DNA of 64,000 nucleotides from Suillus spraguei (lineage: Eukaryota > Basidiomycota > Agaricomycetes > Boletales > Suillaceae), in the NCBI GenBank assembly GCA_016800925.1, contig JABCPU010000215.1, forward strand, positions 51,609-115,608, written 5' to 3'. Made by a program: the position numbers and the translations under genes. The notes under the pieces are model-generated. The model searched no databases, was not told the origin of the DNA, and saw nothing but the letters and a program-made list of their open reading frames with translations. Of this stretch, positions 24,561-35,770 are shown piece after piece. Position 1 is the first letter of the stretch, and each line of letters opens with the position of its first letter.

Positions 24561-26956
24561 CTATCTTGATCCTCCTACACTGCCTCCTTTCTTCGGCATG
24601 TCAGCATACCACTCTGGGATCTCATTCGCCTTCGGAATCGCTCGCTTCCTAAGTTCTTTGATCTCCCTTTCTTCTTCCGCATCTCGTTGTCTTCGGCGCT
24701 CCTCTTTTGCTCGTTGAATCTCCTCTTCCTTTATTCTTACCATTTCGTCAAATTTCTCCCTCTCCCTGGCTCGGATTTCCGTGCTAAACACTATCGGTGG
24801 TGCGGGAACTATCGGCATGATGTGTTCCTTACGCCACGCAAGTGACGCTTGGTGAGCCTCATGTAGTACCTTGAAATCGGGCACACCATGCCTTTGTCGG
24901 TGCCCCCTTTCCTCGCTAATCGTTCCATGCTTCTCAAACTCAGCCTTACGCGCTTCAACGCGAGCGTCCACATGAAACGTAAACCCAATAGGCTTTGTGA
25001 TGTTGGCAGGTGGCAACGTGATACTCTATCGTTCAGATAACAAAAGCCACGCAAAAATAATATTGAATGAGCGCACATAAGACGAGCATTCCGTTAATTA
25101 ATCACGTACCGCCTTCCCAAGAGGTGGCATAAGGCCAGTTCTAGATGGTCTTGACTGCTCGAGCCCCGTAACTACCGCAGCTTTCTTGCTGACCACATGT
25201 CCCGCATCAAAGTGGACCCGGGAACTACCCGATGTTCGGCTTTGTGATGCAACCGAAAGACTAGTCGAGACTCCTTCATGTCCCTGAACATTTTTGTCTT
25301 CCTCCTTGCAGATCGTTCGACTGCGCAGGTACGATGATGCAATCAATGTAGACGGCAACTGTCGCTGGAAGTTCTGTCTGGGTTTATACTTCGTTCGCGC
25401 GCTTGGAAAATTTGACGTCGGATACCGCGAATTCCGACTGATAAGTACTGTACTGCCAGATGTGCGGTTCTTCTGGGTGGATGGCTGGAACACTTGGCTG
25501 GATGACCCTGCCGAAGTAGTCAGGCCACTCTTGGCAACGGCGTTTTGTGACAACGGCTTCGCCTTGAACTTCTTGCTGCCACTTGGCTGTTGAGAAGCAG
25601 ATTCTTCCTCGGTGGCCGGGCGCTTCCTCGCCGGCCTCATGGGCGATAGCTCCCGCCTTGCTGTGCATAAATGACCGGGGGAGACGCTAGCTTGTGTGTG
25701 ATACTTCTGCGGTGAAATTTCTGAAAGCCTCAATAGGTAATCGTTACGACTCGAAGCGTCCGGTGAACATGGGGCATCCACAGTGTCGACCACAGACGGA
25801 GGTTGAGTTTCAATGTCTTCTTCTGTTCTAGCAACACTAGTACCCGTGCCTGCTGTGAAAGAATTTTCGGTCCTGGGATTATAGATACTACGGAATCCAA
25901 GTGATAGTATTTCCAAGAAAGGTGGCCGGAGATCATGTCAGATTGAACCGTAATTCCCGATTGCGATCATCATTATACAGAAAGAGAGAAAGAAGAATAG
26001 AAGAACACACACAAGGTACAACTGATCAGTTCCAGTGCAAATGCGGTGAAATATGCATCAGCAGACGTACCTAATCGATGACATCAACTTTTGACTGTAA
26101 GATACGAGGCGCTCAGCCACCCGTCCGGTCACGCTCTGGCTAGCATTCGAGACCATATTAAGGCTATCACCGCTTGTACATGCGGGTGATACTTGTAATT
26201 CGGTTTCTATAGCCACGTCTCCTGACTCGGACGTGCACGTAGAAGACAACTGCACAGTTGGTTTGGCAATTGAAGTTGGACCAAGTTTGTCAGCTGTGGA
26301 CATAGGGATCCTGCTTTGCGTCACTAGCTTCGTGTTACGACCGCATTCCACCGCCTACCACAGGATGGTGAGCTCATGCTTATTGCAAATGGGAGTCGGC
26401 TTACAGAATTAATTCTTGTCCTCGGCTTTAACTTTGAATTTGGTGCTGCCGTAACATTCAACACAGACGATTGCGCCACCGCCAGTGGTTGTATATGCAA
26501 GGAGATATCATAATCATCGTCGAGGGTCCCCACTTCTGCGCGCAAGGATTCCAAGCGCTCCTCGGAGATGGCGGGCCCGTCAAGCACTATCTCCTTAAGT
26601 TTAGACGGATGGAGCGGCTTTTTGTTCGCCTTGACAGGGCTCTGACGTTTGGATGGTAAAGGTTTGTAGTCATTCTTCTGGTGCGCTGACAAACTTGGAC
26701 TAGGTGACCCCGATGGCGATAATAGTTGCGATGTGGCTTTTGGTGTGACGTTACTAAGCTTTAATTTTCCGCGGGCTGGAGTGGGAGCAATGGTAGCGAA
26801 ACTGGCGCCGCCAGCTCCGCGCAGAAAGTCAAGATCACTGCTGTTATCTGCAAGCAGAAACTCCGCGGATGAGGAGTCGGCGGGGATCTGGAAAGAGATA
26901 GATGTATCTGGGAGGTCTAGTAAGTGTCTTATGCTTGGCTTGGCTGTTGGCGGCAT
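24561..26956 (-). CDS. TPX2 C-terminal-domain protein
   Basis: Probable microtubule-associated spindle protein. The last exon (about 25,020-24,561) encodes a charged helical TPX2-type domain: PIGFTFHVDARVEARKAEFE, then FSTEIRAREREKFDE, a long Glu/Lys/Arg coiled segment (KEERRRQRDAEEEREIKELR) and the conserved tail PKANEIPEWYADMPKK. Upstream exons (26,956-26,400; 26,340-26,060; 25,900-25,100) are low-complexity, basic and Ser/Pro-rich, as in TPX2-like N-terminal regions. I chose the ATG at 26,956 because the sequence after it (SIRHLLDLPDTSISFQIP) looks like a conserved start; an in-frame ATG at 27,118 would add 54 residues of non-conserved sequence. In higher eukaryotes TPX2 activates Aurora A; whether this protein does so cannot be read from sequence. 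Confidence 0.8.
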
Positions 26957-28967
26957 GGTGCGTGCAGACTTGTGACCTTCAACGATTCTAAGGTGTTTCG
27001 TCGGGGGAGAAGGAGATGGCGTGTGAACTGTTGCTGACGCGTCAACAACACGTGCACTTGATTTGACGCGACTGTGACAGCCACAATACCAGCGAGAGTG
27101 ACAGACCGTCACGGACAATGTTTCTTAATCGATGTCAACTCCAGACTCCTGAACAATTCAGGTTTACTTCAATCAAGCAAAGTTTCTGCATCTGTCATCT
27201 TCGGGGTTTACATAATGGCCTGCCCATTCTGACGTCCCAGTCCATGTCAATGAATTTCTTCTCAGACGAATGAATCTTTCCAGAACGACCTGCCTGCTCA
27301 ATCGCGGTGTCATTCCAGCCATATACTAATGAATTTCTTATCAGACGAATGAAAATTTTCAGAGCGGCCTGCCTGCTCAGTGACATTAAAGTCCGTGCTA
27401 ATGAATTTCTTCTCAGACGAGTAAAACTTTCCAGCCCAGCTTGTTGACTCCTTACACCTTCATTTGTCTTTTTTCAGATTCGAAGATACACAGCTCCCAC
27501 TTGCAGGGTTCTCACATGATCATATATGGCTCGTGTCTATGAAGCACTGCCCGTTTCCGGGAGGATCATACTATTGCTTTCATGGTCTATTCAAAATAAT
27601 CTTAGGTGTTAGTACGACTTCAAATCTGTAACTCAATCTTGTGTGTCGGACATCACCATGATACTTTCACACTCCACGAACACGTCGATGTTTGTAATTC
27701 CCAACATGCCTCCGAAACCGGCCAATTTTCTGGCACTGCCGCGAACGACAGCGACAAGCAATGCTGCGTGTGCCTTCTGTTGACATCCTTTTACCCTGGA
27801 TCCAAATTTTTAGACGTTGTCTTGGCGTGTATGGTTCCGTCTCACAGTGAGTAATTGCCATAACTATGAGATAAATGCTAACGTTCACATTGAGTCTCAA
27901 ATCTTCCTTCCCTCGAGTCCTTATCTTGTCAAGATCAGATATCGAATCAATATTCTTACGTTCAATTCCCACCTTTCCCCGCACCGCGGTACCACATTCT
28001 CACATTCCAACCATATGACACTCTGTTGAGCAATAAACATTCACGTCTCCGACAAATGTTCCCGACAGGAATACGTCCCTGCTTAGCCGTTCCGTCTCTC
28101 CTTCTAGCGTTCTGTTCCTAATATGCGATATCACCGCGTTTAGTTCGCACGAGCCAGCAACTTCTCCCAGATTCCTTTCTCCACGAACGCATCTTACCCC
28201 GCAATACAATTCACATGCCTACTATTCTCTGTCACGTCTCCGAGTACAAGGCTCGCGGGTCAATCTTTGTCCGCCGATGTCGCTGACTGACGATCACTAG
28301 GCTGTCTTCTTCCCGTAACCATACAAGTGTGGTGCATTTGTCAAGGCTTTATCCTATTTTATGGCTTTTCTTGGCTTTCACCGCTTCCCTCGCACGTCCT
28401 CTTCCGATCCGTAGGTAATGTGACTAGAAGAGGAATCGATGAGGGAGTTTGACGCTGACAAGTTGCATATGGTATGGTCACTTGCTCCATCTAGGCACCG
28501 AGAATGAAATTCGACCCCAGCTATGCGTTTCCCCTCGATTCAAAAATAGTTTAATGTTATCCTGACTGAGCCCAAGTGGCGTCAACTCTCGGAATCGTCT
28601 GACATCATTTCGCTTCGAATGTCCGAGTACTTCGTGAGTTTGAATGGCTTATTCCCGGTTCCCTAGTCAGCAAGACTGACTCTTTTGTGGGTTAGCCACC
28701 GAACTTTAAGAAATATAGTAAACTTAGGGGAAATCGAGCGCAGGGTCGAGTACTTTGGACAGCTCAGAGCGTGTAGGACAAGGACACCAAAAGGACACTA
28801 TGCATTTTTGTCTAGTTCTTGTATTTGCGTTTGATGGATGTAACTCGAGCTTCGGGCAGGAGACAGATCTGATCATACTGCTTCGTCAAAGAAGGCTGAC
28901 CAATATCATATATGGCACTTGTATAATTATATACCTTGCTAGTAACCCGCTCTGCACCGAGTTTTGT
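26957..28967. other. Intergenic with a short tandem repeat
   Basis: No gene recognised between the TPX2-like gene and NIF3. A three-copy repeat lies at 27,215-27,445. Open frames at 27,606-28,209 have no domains. Confidence 0.5.
27215..27445 (+). repeat. Tandem repeat, three copies of 72-79 bp
   Basis: The core AATGAATTTCTTCTCAGACG recurs at 27,249, 27,328 and 27,400. Each is followed by CTTTCCAG- or TTTTCAGA-like sequence, and the first two by RCCTGCCTGCTCA. A fourth, partial unit precedes the first. Confidence 0.85.
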
Positions 28968-30173
28968 TTACATGCGATCAAGAGGGTGCCTATCTGCTTC
29001 ACTGATGTGGATGTCAAGCTGGTACTTCTCGATCTCGATCCTTTCTTCCCGCGACAATCCATCGGACGACTCGTCCCGTGCAAGTTCGGAGAGTGTATCC
29101 AAAAGCTTCTTTGCCAGAACGGGGAGATATCCGCGCTCGGTGTTTGTATGGCCACCTTGACATCATACGTTCAGTGACGAGACTCCCGTCATGCATAGTC
29201 AACTCACATAGTATGACGTATCGACCCCTCGCAACTGCTCCAAGAACGTCATGCTGTAGTCACTGTTAGGTTCGCACAAACGGAAAAGGAATCTAAGCCT
29301 ACATGCTGCATTTCCCCCGTGAAATACACATCAGCATCAACTCCCGAAAGTAACGTTCCTCCAGCACCAGCACAGATTGCAACCGACTTGATCGATTTTT
29401 GAGCTAGAGGCCTTCCTACGTCAACTGTACGTTCATTATATCAGATATTCGTGATAGGCACGGGAGATGCGCAGTAAACCTTGTGACAAAGAAAGATGCT
29501 TCTTTACTCTCTGGACAAGTTCCTCGATAGGAATCGGTTCATCCAGAGTCACGATCCGGCCTGCACCGCCTGCTTCTCCCTTGACTTCTCCCAGAATGTT
29601 GACTTTTGCAGTGGCTTTTTGGGGACCCATGACGCCTTCTGCAAGCCAGTCGTTGATACCACCCCAAGTCGCATCGAGGCTTGAATGAGGGCAGAAGACT
29701 GATGTCCCAGCGGCTGAGAGCTTGAGTAGGGATGCTTGCAGTGGGTTTGACAATGTGAGAGAAGTGATGGGTTGAAAGAGGGGTGGGTGGTAGGTTACCA
29801 ACAACGCTGTAGGCACTTTTAATGTCTCCTCGAGGACAGCAGTAGTCAGGCTAGAGGAGCCTTGTCACTACATATCGCATGTTGATTGCAAGGCATTCCT
29901 TGCTGATCCATCCCACTTACTCGATCGTCAATACTACACGCTTTGCATCGGACCTTGGGACGGGAGATTCTGTGCGGCACTGAATAAGTAATAGTAACCG
30001 AGCTTTGATGTATGGATGTTTACCTATGATTAGGCCTACCTACCAGACGTGTCAGATCACCGTATCAGACAACATTACCGGTGGATGGTACGAACTTTAT
30101 CCCATGGTTCAGCAAGCCGGAGCGGTGCGATTCGTTCCAACGCCTTGCACACGCTTTTCACCACGATAGACAT
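28968..30173 (-). CDS. NIF3: NIF3-like protein (NIF3/YbgI family)
   Basis: Member of the NIF3 family, a widely conserved dinuclear-metal-binding toroidal protein (historically annotated as GTP cyclohydrolase 1 type 2); its cellular role is not settled. The start at 30,173 gives MSIVVKSVCKALERIAPLRL followed by AEPWDK. Later exons give RVVLTID, ALLVTYHPPLFQP (metal-binding His region), TSVFCPHSSLDATWGGIND, then IKSVAICAGAGGTLL and VDADVYFTGEMQHHDVL-like segments. The final exon carries the signature GHTNTERGYLPVLAKKL and ends in HPLDRM with TAA at 28,968-28,970. Introns are conventional. It is transcribed divergently from the glutaredoxin gene, with 208 bp between the two ATGs, so they may share a promoter. 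Confidence 0.9.
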
Positions 30174-30381
30174 ATTCTTGTAGCTCGTACGGTACTACCC
30201 ACACCGAATAACACGTTCGAAAGTTAGTTATTTAAAAACCAACCTTGAATGAAGCACGCAAGCAATTCAGAGTATTGTGGTTCGTTATGTGATATGATAA
30301 GCAGCGAGCGCTAGCTATAAATCGTGAGGCGTGGCCACTTGCTGACAGTTGGACTACTGAGGACACGCTGATTGCCGGAGG
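30174..30381. promoter_or_regulatory. Divergent NIF3/glutaredoxin promoter region
   Basis: 208 bp separates the two divergent start codons. A CTATAAATCG sequence (about 30,315-30,324) could serve as the glutaredoxin TATA element, 60-70 nt before its ATG. Confidence 0.4.
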
Positions 30382-31032
30382 ATGGATATGTTCTCTCAAA
30401 TCTATAGAACTGTCTCATCTAGACTTCCCTCCTTGTCCAGTTCCGCTCGCACACCATCAGCATCCAGAATGAACCCGAAGGAAATCCAGGAGTTTGTTGA
30501 AGTAATTGATGCTGCCGGCCTCCGAGTCAATGCCACACTCCACTAATGCCTCGCATTTTCACAGAACAACCTCAAAGATAACGGCCTCGTCGTCTTCATC
30601 CGGACTTCACCGCTGTGCTACTACTGCCAGCAGGCTCTCCGCTTCTTGCAAAAGTATCCGGAGCTCAATGGTAAATCAGTCGAGTAGGTGATTTGCTTGA
30701 TTAGGATGCCCACCATCTTGATAAGTGCGCACAGCCTTAGTGAAACCGGCGAGCAGCAGGCTATTATCAAGTACCTTGGCAGCCTCCCAGGTTCTGCATC
30801 CACATATCCTCGGGTTTTTGTTAGTGAGTTACGAATCATCTAGCTTTCCTTGCCTTTTCGGTGATGCTGATGCCATGATCTTGCAAAAGACAAGGAACTG
30901 ATTGGTGGTATGGTCATATTCTTGGCCTGTATTGCGTGAAAGGCTGATTCCATCTGATTTTCCCTTTCAGGTTATTCCGATTTGGAGGATTTGGGCGCAT
31001 CTGGTGTAAAGGACATTATCCAGAAGGTGTGA
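30382..31032 (+). CDS. Glutaredoxin-domain protein, probably mitochondrial
   Basis: Thioredoxin-fold protein likely using glutathione. Two in-frame ATGs (30,382 and 30,388) open an N-terminus rich in Arg and Ser with almost no acidic residues (FSQIYRTVSSRLPSLSSSAR), which resembles a mitochondrial presequence. After the first intron the protein reads GLVVFIRTSPLCYYCQQAL, placing a CYYC motif where glutaredoxins have CPYC. The later SETGEQQAIIKYL, TYPRVFV (cis-proline) and ELIGGYSDLEDLG (GSH-binding GG-D) blocks complete the fold. Stop at 31,030-31,032. Four short introns; one donor (A|GTGAGT near 30,823) is chosen to keep NKELIGG in frame. Intact by eye. The unusual CYYC site may shift redox properties. 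Confidence 0.85.
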
Positions 31033-31640
31033 GGTTTTAATGAAAACCGAGGATCAATGCAGTTCCGAATGATTAGCTCAGTGATGTCGTACAAGTTGTA
31101 ACATTCAATGGTAATGAATTTCAGAGAGGCAATGTATCTTGAGGATTGGCATGCCGCGTACGAGATTCATATTCCTGTGACCCACTAGTAGTACAATCTC
31201 CTCGGTAATGAGTGAGCTTGGACCCTGGTCTGCTGTTGCTAACCTAACCTAAACCTAACACAGGCACATGACAGTCGATACGCTAGTAGGAAGAAGGCTT
31301 TTGCATCATGATCAGGGTCTTATATTGCACATGGAAATGTCAAGATAAACTAACACCTTAACTAAGACTTGGTGTAAGCCTCGGAATATTATATTTGCAC
31401 CACCGGTCTATTATTCAAACACGGAGTAATCGAATCAGAATTCCATCAAGTGTAGGTTGCTCGCCGTGATCAAATCGGTTAATTCGCTAGTCGCCATCTC
31501 CACCGGGTTAAACTTGCGCCTGCCTTTGTCGATACACCGCGGGCTAAAAGAAAATCACTTACGTTCTCAAAGGAACGCTCTAGTGTATCACCCTGATGCC
31601 GGGTGCATCATATTCAGATATGAGTGGCTAGCGTAGACCC
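31033..31640. other. Intergenic
   Basis: Holds the presumed 3' ends of the flanking convergent genes. A short CCTAACCTAAACCTAACAC run lies near 31,243-31,262. Nothing else seen. Confidence 0.5.
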
Positions 31641-32485
31641 TTATGACGGCAGCCCCAACGTTGCGCGCTGTAAATGAAATTGAGGGGACACGTTCGACTT
31701 TAATCAGCACGGTAGGCTCCAACAAAATTAAAGAAATATTTTACCAACTGAATAATGCTCGCGCGTTCTGTCGGCGGGAGCATGTTGATCTGGTCTGGTG
31801 TCATAGCTATGACACGCATTATCATAGCCTGTTTTTTGGTCTGTCAGAATGTGTAATACGACGGAATTGGGTTTTTCGTACCTTTTGCTCCTCGGGGATT
31901 GATGCCAGGGCATCTGGAATTATGCCACCAATGGGGGCTTGTTGTGGCGTGTTATACCCTCCTTGCACACCATATTGGGAGGGCGCTCCATAACCGAAAT
32001 TTTGCTGTGGAGCTTGCCCGTGTCCATTAGGATAATGAGGAGGGGTGGGTGAATGTGATGGCACGTGCGGCGGCGTTTGCGACTGCGGCGTTGGTGTACG
32101 GTACTGCTGGAGGTGAGGTGGGATTGCAGAAGCAGGTTGGATGGCAGGCGCCGTCGACGGGCCTGGAGTCTGTTGTTGCGGTGGCTGGATCGATGCCGAA
32201 TATGCCGTGAGCGTTTTCTGGAATTGCCAGTTCATCAATCTGGCGGTTTCCAGGTAGTAAATTTGAATACAGCGTACCTGCACGACTTGTACGTCTACAG
32301 CATTCATTTTCACCATCAGACCGATGAGGGCATATGCGATTTGCGGTGTGGACGCGAGGATAGCACGTGCTTGTTCCGGAGTTGTTTTCTGAAAGTCGCG
32401 CGATGAGTTGGTAGGTGCAGTAGTTCTTGGCACTGACCTTAAGCGTTAAAAGCAACTCGGTGAGCTGCTCTTCTTGCCCAGACAT
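31641..32485 (-). CDS. CSTF2-type hinge and C-terminal domain protein, no RRM
   Basis: Predicted mRNA 3'-end processing protein related to CstF-64/Rna15. The start at 32,485 gives MSGQEEQLTELLLTLK, spliced to the hinge TTPEQARAILASTPQIAYAL followed by MVKMNAVDVQVVQ. After another intron comes a Pro/Gln-rich linker and then SIPEEQK. This splices to AMIMRVIAMTPDQINMLPPT followed by ERASIIQL, the three-helix CSTF C-terminal domain, and a last exon RATLGLPS with TAA at 31,641-31,643. Introns are conventional. The intron after VQVVQ is 60 nt with no stop, so its retention would add 20 residues in frame. The N-terminal RRM of CstF-64 is absent here; only 256 bp lie between this ATG and the divergent WW gene. 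By analogy it may bridge CstF-77-like and Pcf11-like partners. Confidence 0.85.
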
Positions 32486-32741
32486 TGTATTCAAGGGGGC
32501 ACGATATAGCGGCAGTTAACGCAACTGGTAGTGTCAAATCGCTGGCAACAGTATTGGCAACCTGCCAAGGGCCCATTCAATGATGACTAATAATAGGCGT
32601 CAATGCGGCCAGTGGCGGCTAAGCTGGCACTGCTGTGGCAGCATCGACACCACCCCTACCAGCACTACTTACTGTAGCTTCGAAACTTCGCGCTTTAGCT
32701 TTAGTTCTTAAACGAGAGGCTGCTTTTATGGTACTATCTTC
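32486..32741. promoter_or_regulatory. Divergent promoter region, CSTF2-like / WW gene
   Basis: 256 bp between divergent start codons. No clear TATA element on either strand; regulation unknown. Confidence 0.3.
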
Positions 32742-35417
32742 ATGGCCACCTTCTCATCGGACGTCTGGCGCAAATTTGCTAGATTCTTTGCATGGTTATT
32801 CAAAACTTCACTTCGCCGAGCATGCTATACATTGCGAATTTTCTATGCCCTGCTCCGTAGGCTAGGAAGTTTACGTTTTCGCACCTACTTTGTTGGAACA
32901 CTCCAAGAAGACTTGCGCCCTGCAATATGCACAAGCGGCTTGCCTGCGATCCACGCACCCCCGACAGATATCAATCAGCCTGGTGACCGATCACGCTGTA
33001 CACTCGCAGTACCAGTGGACATTGCATCTCCACAACATCCATTGTACCCGATGTCACCTTCATACCCCAATTCCAGAAATAGCTTCAGCATAGGGACTGT
33101 AGATGATATCCGAATACCAAACACTAACGTTGACAATGGACAACTTCAAGGTTTCCTGGAAGTGAAAGCGTCAACAGGCGAGCTGCAATGTATCTTCTCG
33201 GGGCATGGTGCACCACCCGACCGTATCACACTAGTATCAATCATACCGACCGACGTCAAACGCTATGACAGAAACATTAAAATGTAAGACTATCACTCAT
33301 CCTTGGAGAGATGTTGACGTAGTGACATTGTCACGGAAGGAAATGGGTTGAACCGAATCAGATCGTCATTACTCCGAAAGACAACAAGTATGTGGAGTAT
33401 GTACACATTCACCAACAGTTCCTGTATCCTGTCATCTTCATATTACACGCATCTAGGGAGGTGGAATATGGATGGCACGATTTCGTGCACCCGGAAGGTC
33501 CCAGAGTTTATTATCACCATGAGACAGTTAGCACGTGTCCTGAAGTCGATTTTTCAAAATGCTCATCCACTCCCTAGAGAGTTTTCACGGATGCAGACAT
33601 GCGTCCAGGCAAGGTCGATTCAAAGAAGTTCTTGGCCATAGCTAAAGCCCTCAATGATTATGCAAAGAGTCAGCCAGACGTACAGGCCAGGATCAATGAT
33701 GGAACAGAATTAGTACTCGAGCTTGGCTGCGAAAAAGGTTATGCCCACAGCATTAAATCTTGTGGCTACTATTTCGTCGATCATGTGGAGAGGATGATAT
33801 TCTGGGCACATCCGTATATCTGCGAACCAGATGGTGAGGTTTTGTTCAACGTCAAGGCAGCCAAGAAACGCAGTCATATAAGTGGGTGGTTTCCTATTAC
33901 TCGGATTATCCTTAAACGCCCATTTTTAGAATATTCATTAGAATCGCAATATTGGCCAGTGCTCCCCAAGGGATTGGTACGTTCCGTGAACTTTACTTTC
34001 TTAATCAACTCTGCTGACTTGCACACAATAGCATGCTGATGACGCTGATAGTTTTCTAGGTATCACTGCGAGCTTTATCCTCACAACCGATACCTCTCGA
34101 GACAAATATTTGAAGAGCTGAAGGAAATCATTATCCATGCAAACGCAGGTAGGCCATGTGGTCGCAACTTAATGAAGAACGGAATCTTAATATGATTATA
34201 GAGACGATCACCTCGGATACATCGCTGGCCCCTTTTGATGGCAATGAGCTGGCGAAGATGCTGGATCTAATGGACCGTGTTGAAGGTTAGGCTTGCTCCG
34301 GGTGGTTTCGACCCAAACTAAATGCTCAAGCAGGTAGCATCGATAAAATGCATGCTCATTCCGTATGTGTTGTAGGCGAGTTTTTTTCCATGCATGACAA
34401 CCATATATTTAACTACTCCTCACAGCTCGGTTCATGAGATTGTTCAGTACGGATTTAGTCTTCGATTCACGAAAAACACTGACACAGCTTAGCCAAGGTC
34501 AAATACGCAAACTTCTGCGGACAACCTGGCGCGCGCGTCGACGCCGACAGATCCATCTATTACAAAGAGGGTCACGAACGCGAAACACTCATCTTCAGGC
34601 TCTCCAACCTAATCCTCTGGTATGGTCCGCGCAAGCACTATAAACGGATACAGAGAGTATGGGTCGATGAGATCATCAATGCCCCACGCTGGAAAGACTT
34701 TGTCACCCAACTTGATTATGAGTGGAGGGGGTTCACGCTCTACGTAAGTGCTCGACATATATATATTAAGTGCAGATGAAGACTTAGCGTCGATGGAGTC
34801 CACCGTTATGTTGGCTGTCAATGTCAGTTTCCTTGCAGTGCCCGACGTCTACGTCCCCCTGCAGACGTCGTGGGTATTCATGTCAGCTCTTTGTTCTGCG
34901 GGTTCGCTTGTGGTTTCCGTGCTACTTGTCGACCAATTCCAAGACTATCAAACTGCCGAAGGCGGGGTATGCGTTCTTTTTCAGTCAATGAGCCTTGTTG
35001 ATCATACTTATCCAGGCTTTGTACATGTCCCTGATGACCAACGCAATTCCAGGAATTGAAAATTTGGCATTGATGCATAGCTTGCCGTTTGCACTTGTTG
35101 TATGGGCGTATGTCCTGATGCCTCGTCTAGCCACCCCAGAACTCTAACCTTAGCATGATGTCGTCAGGATGGTATTCTTCGGCCTTGCTTTGTCTATCTT
35201 CATTTTTAACACCAGTAACGTTGTAACTCTCGCAACGATGGCCCCTGGATGGACAATAGTCCTGATATTCACGTTGTGGCCTACGATGACTACTCCTGTC
35301 GGATGGCTACTGAATTTTGCAAAATGCTTACCCCATCAGCCAAGGCGCGTTGTCCAATGTTTGCGTGACTCAAGGCACCTAGAATTAGATCAGGTGACCA
35401 GCGATCGATTTGCGTAA
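32742..35417 (+). CDS. WW-like domain, multi-pass membrane protein (basidiomycete-specific type)
   Basis: Belongs to a family common in agaric genomes but functionally uncharacterised. After an N-terminal low-complexity region, a WW-like segment reads YGWHDFVHPEGPRVYYHHE. A globular region follows (CGYYFVDHVERMIFW, LESQYWYHCELYPHNRYLS, YANFCGQPGARVDADRSIYY, KRIQRVWVDEIINAPRWKDF). The C-terminal part has about four membrane segments (FTLYVMLAVNVSFLAV; SALCSAGSLVVSVLLV; PFALVVWAMVFFGLALSIFI; WTIVLIFTLWP). Roughly nine introns; the joins at 34,446 and 34,744 restore the family reading frame. The start at 32,742 is provisional, and the splice near 33,285-33,460 is the weakest. No lesion found. 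It lies directly upstream of the STAND gene in the same orientation. Confidence 0.75.
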
Positions 35418-35770
35418 CGATATACACATACGGGGTACGCTACTAGTACTTTCCTACTCATGTTTCCAGATGAAATCCTATATCTATAGTGGGATAAGTT
35501 GGGGCGGGGCATATCATTCCTCCGAATTCTGTAGTGCAGCCGTATGGTTTTTCCAATCTTATTCTGACCCTTGATTGGGCCTCAAAAGCTACGGTAGAAC
35601 GTCGTTTCATCATTTGTAGAGTCGATATTTTCTACAAATTCGACAAATAGTTGTTATTTCAAAATTTCACTATTCGAGAACTTACAATTACGGGAACCTC
35701 AATTATTTATGTAACACGTGGCCCAACTTGGCCACTAACATTCTCACTGACTGTCACCAGCAGCATCCTA
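35418..35770. other. Spacer between WW gene and STAND gene
   Basis: 353 bp with no recognisable gene; presumably terminator of the first gene and promoter of the second. Confidence 0.5.

Noticed and set aside
31243..31262. CCTAACCTAAACCTAACAC resembles telomeric repeats
   Set aside because: Only about three imperfect units without the CCCTAA core of fungal telomeres, and it lies between normal genes; probably chance.
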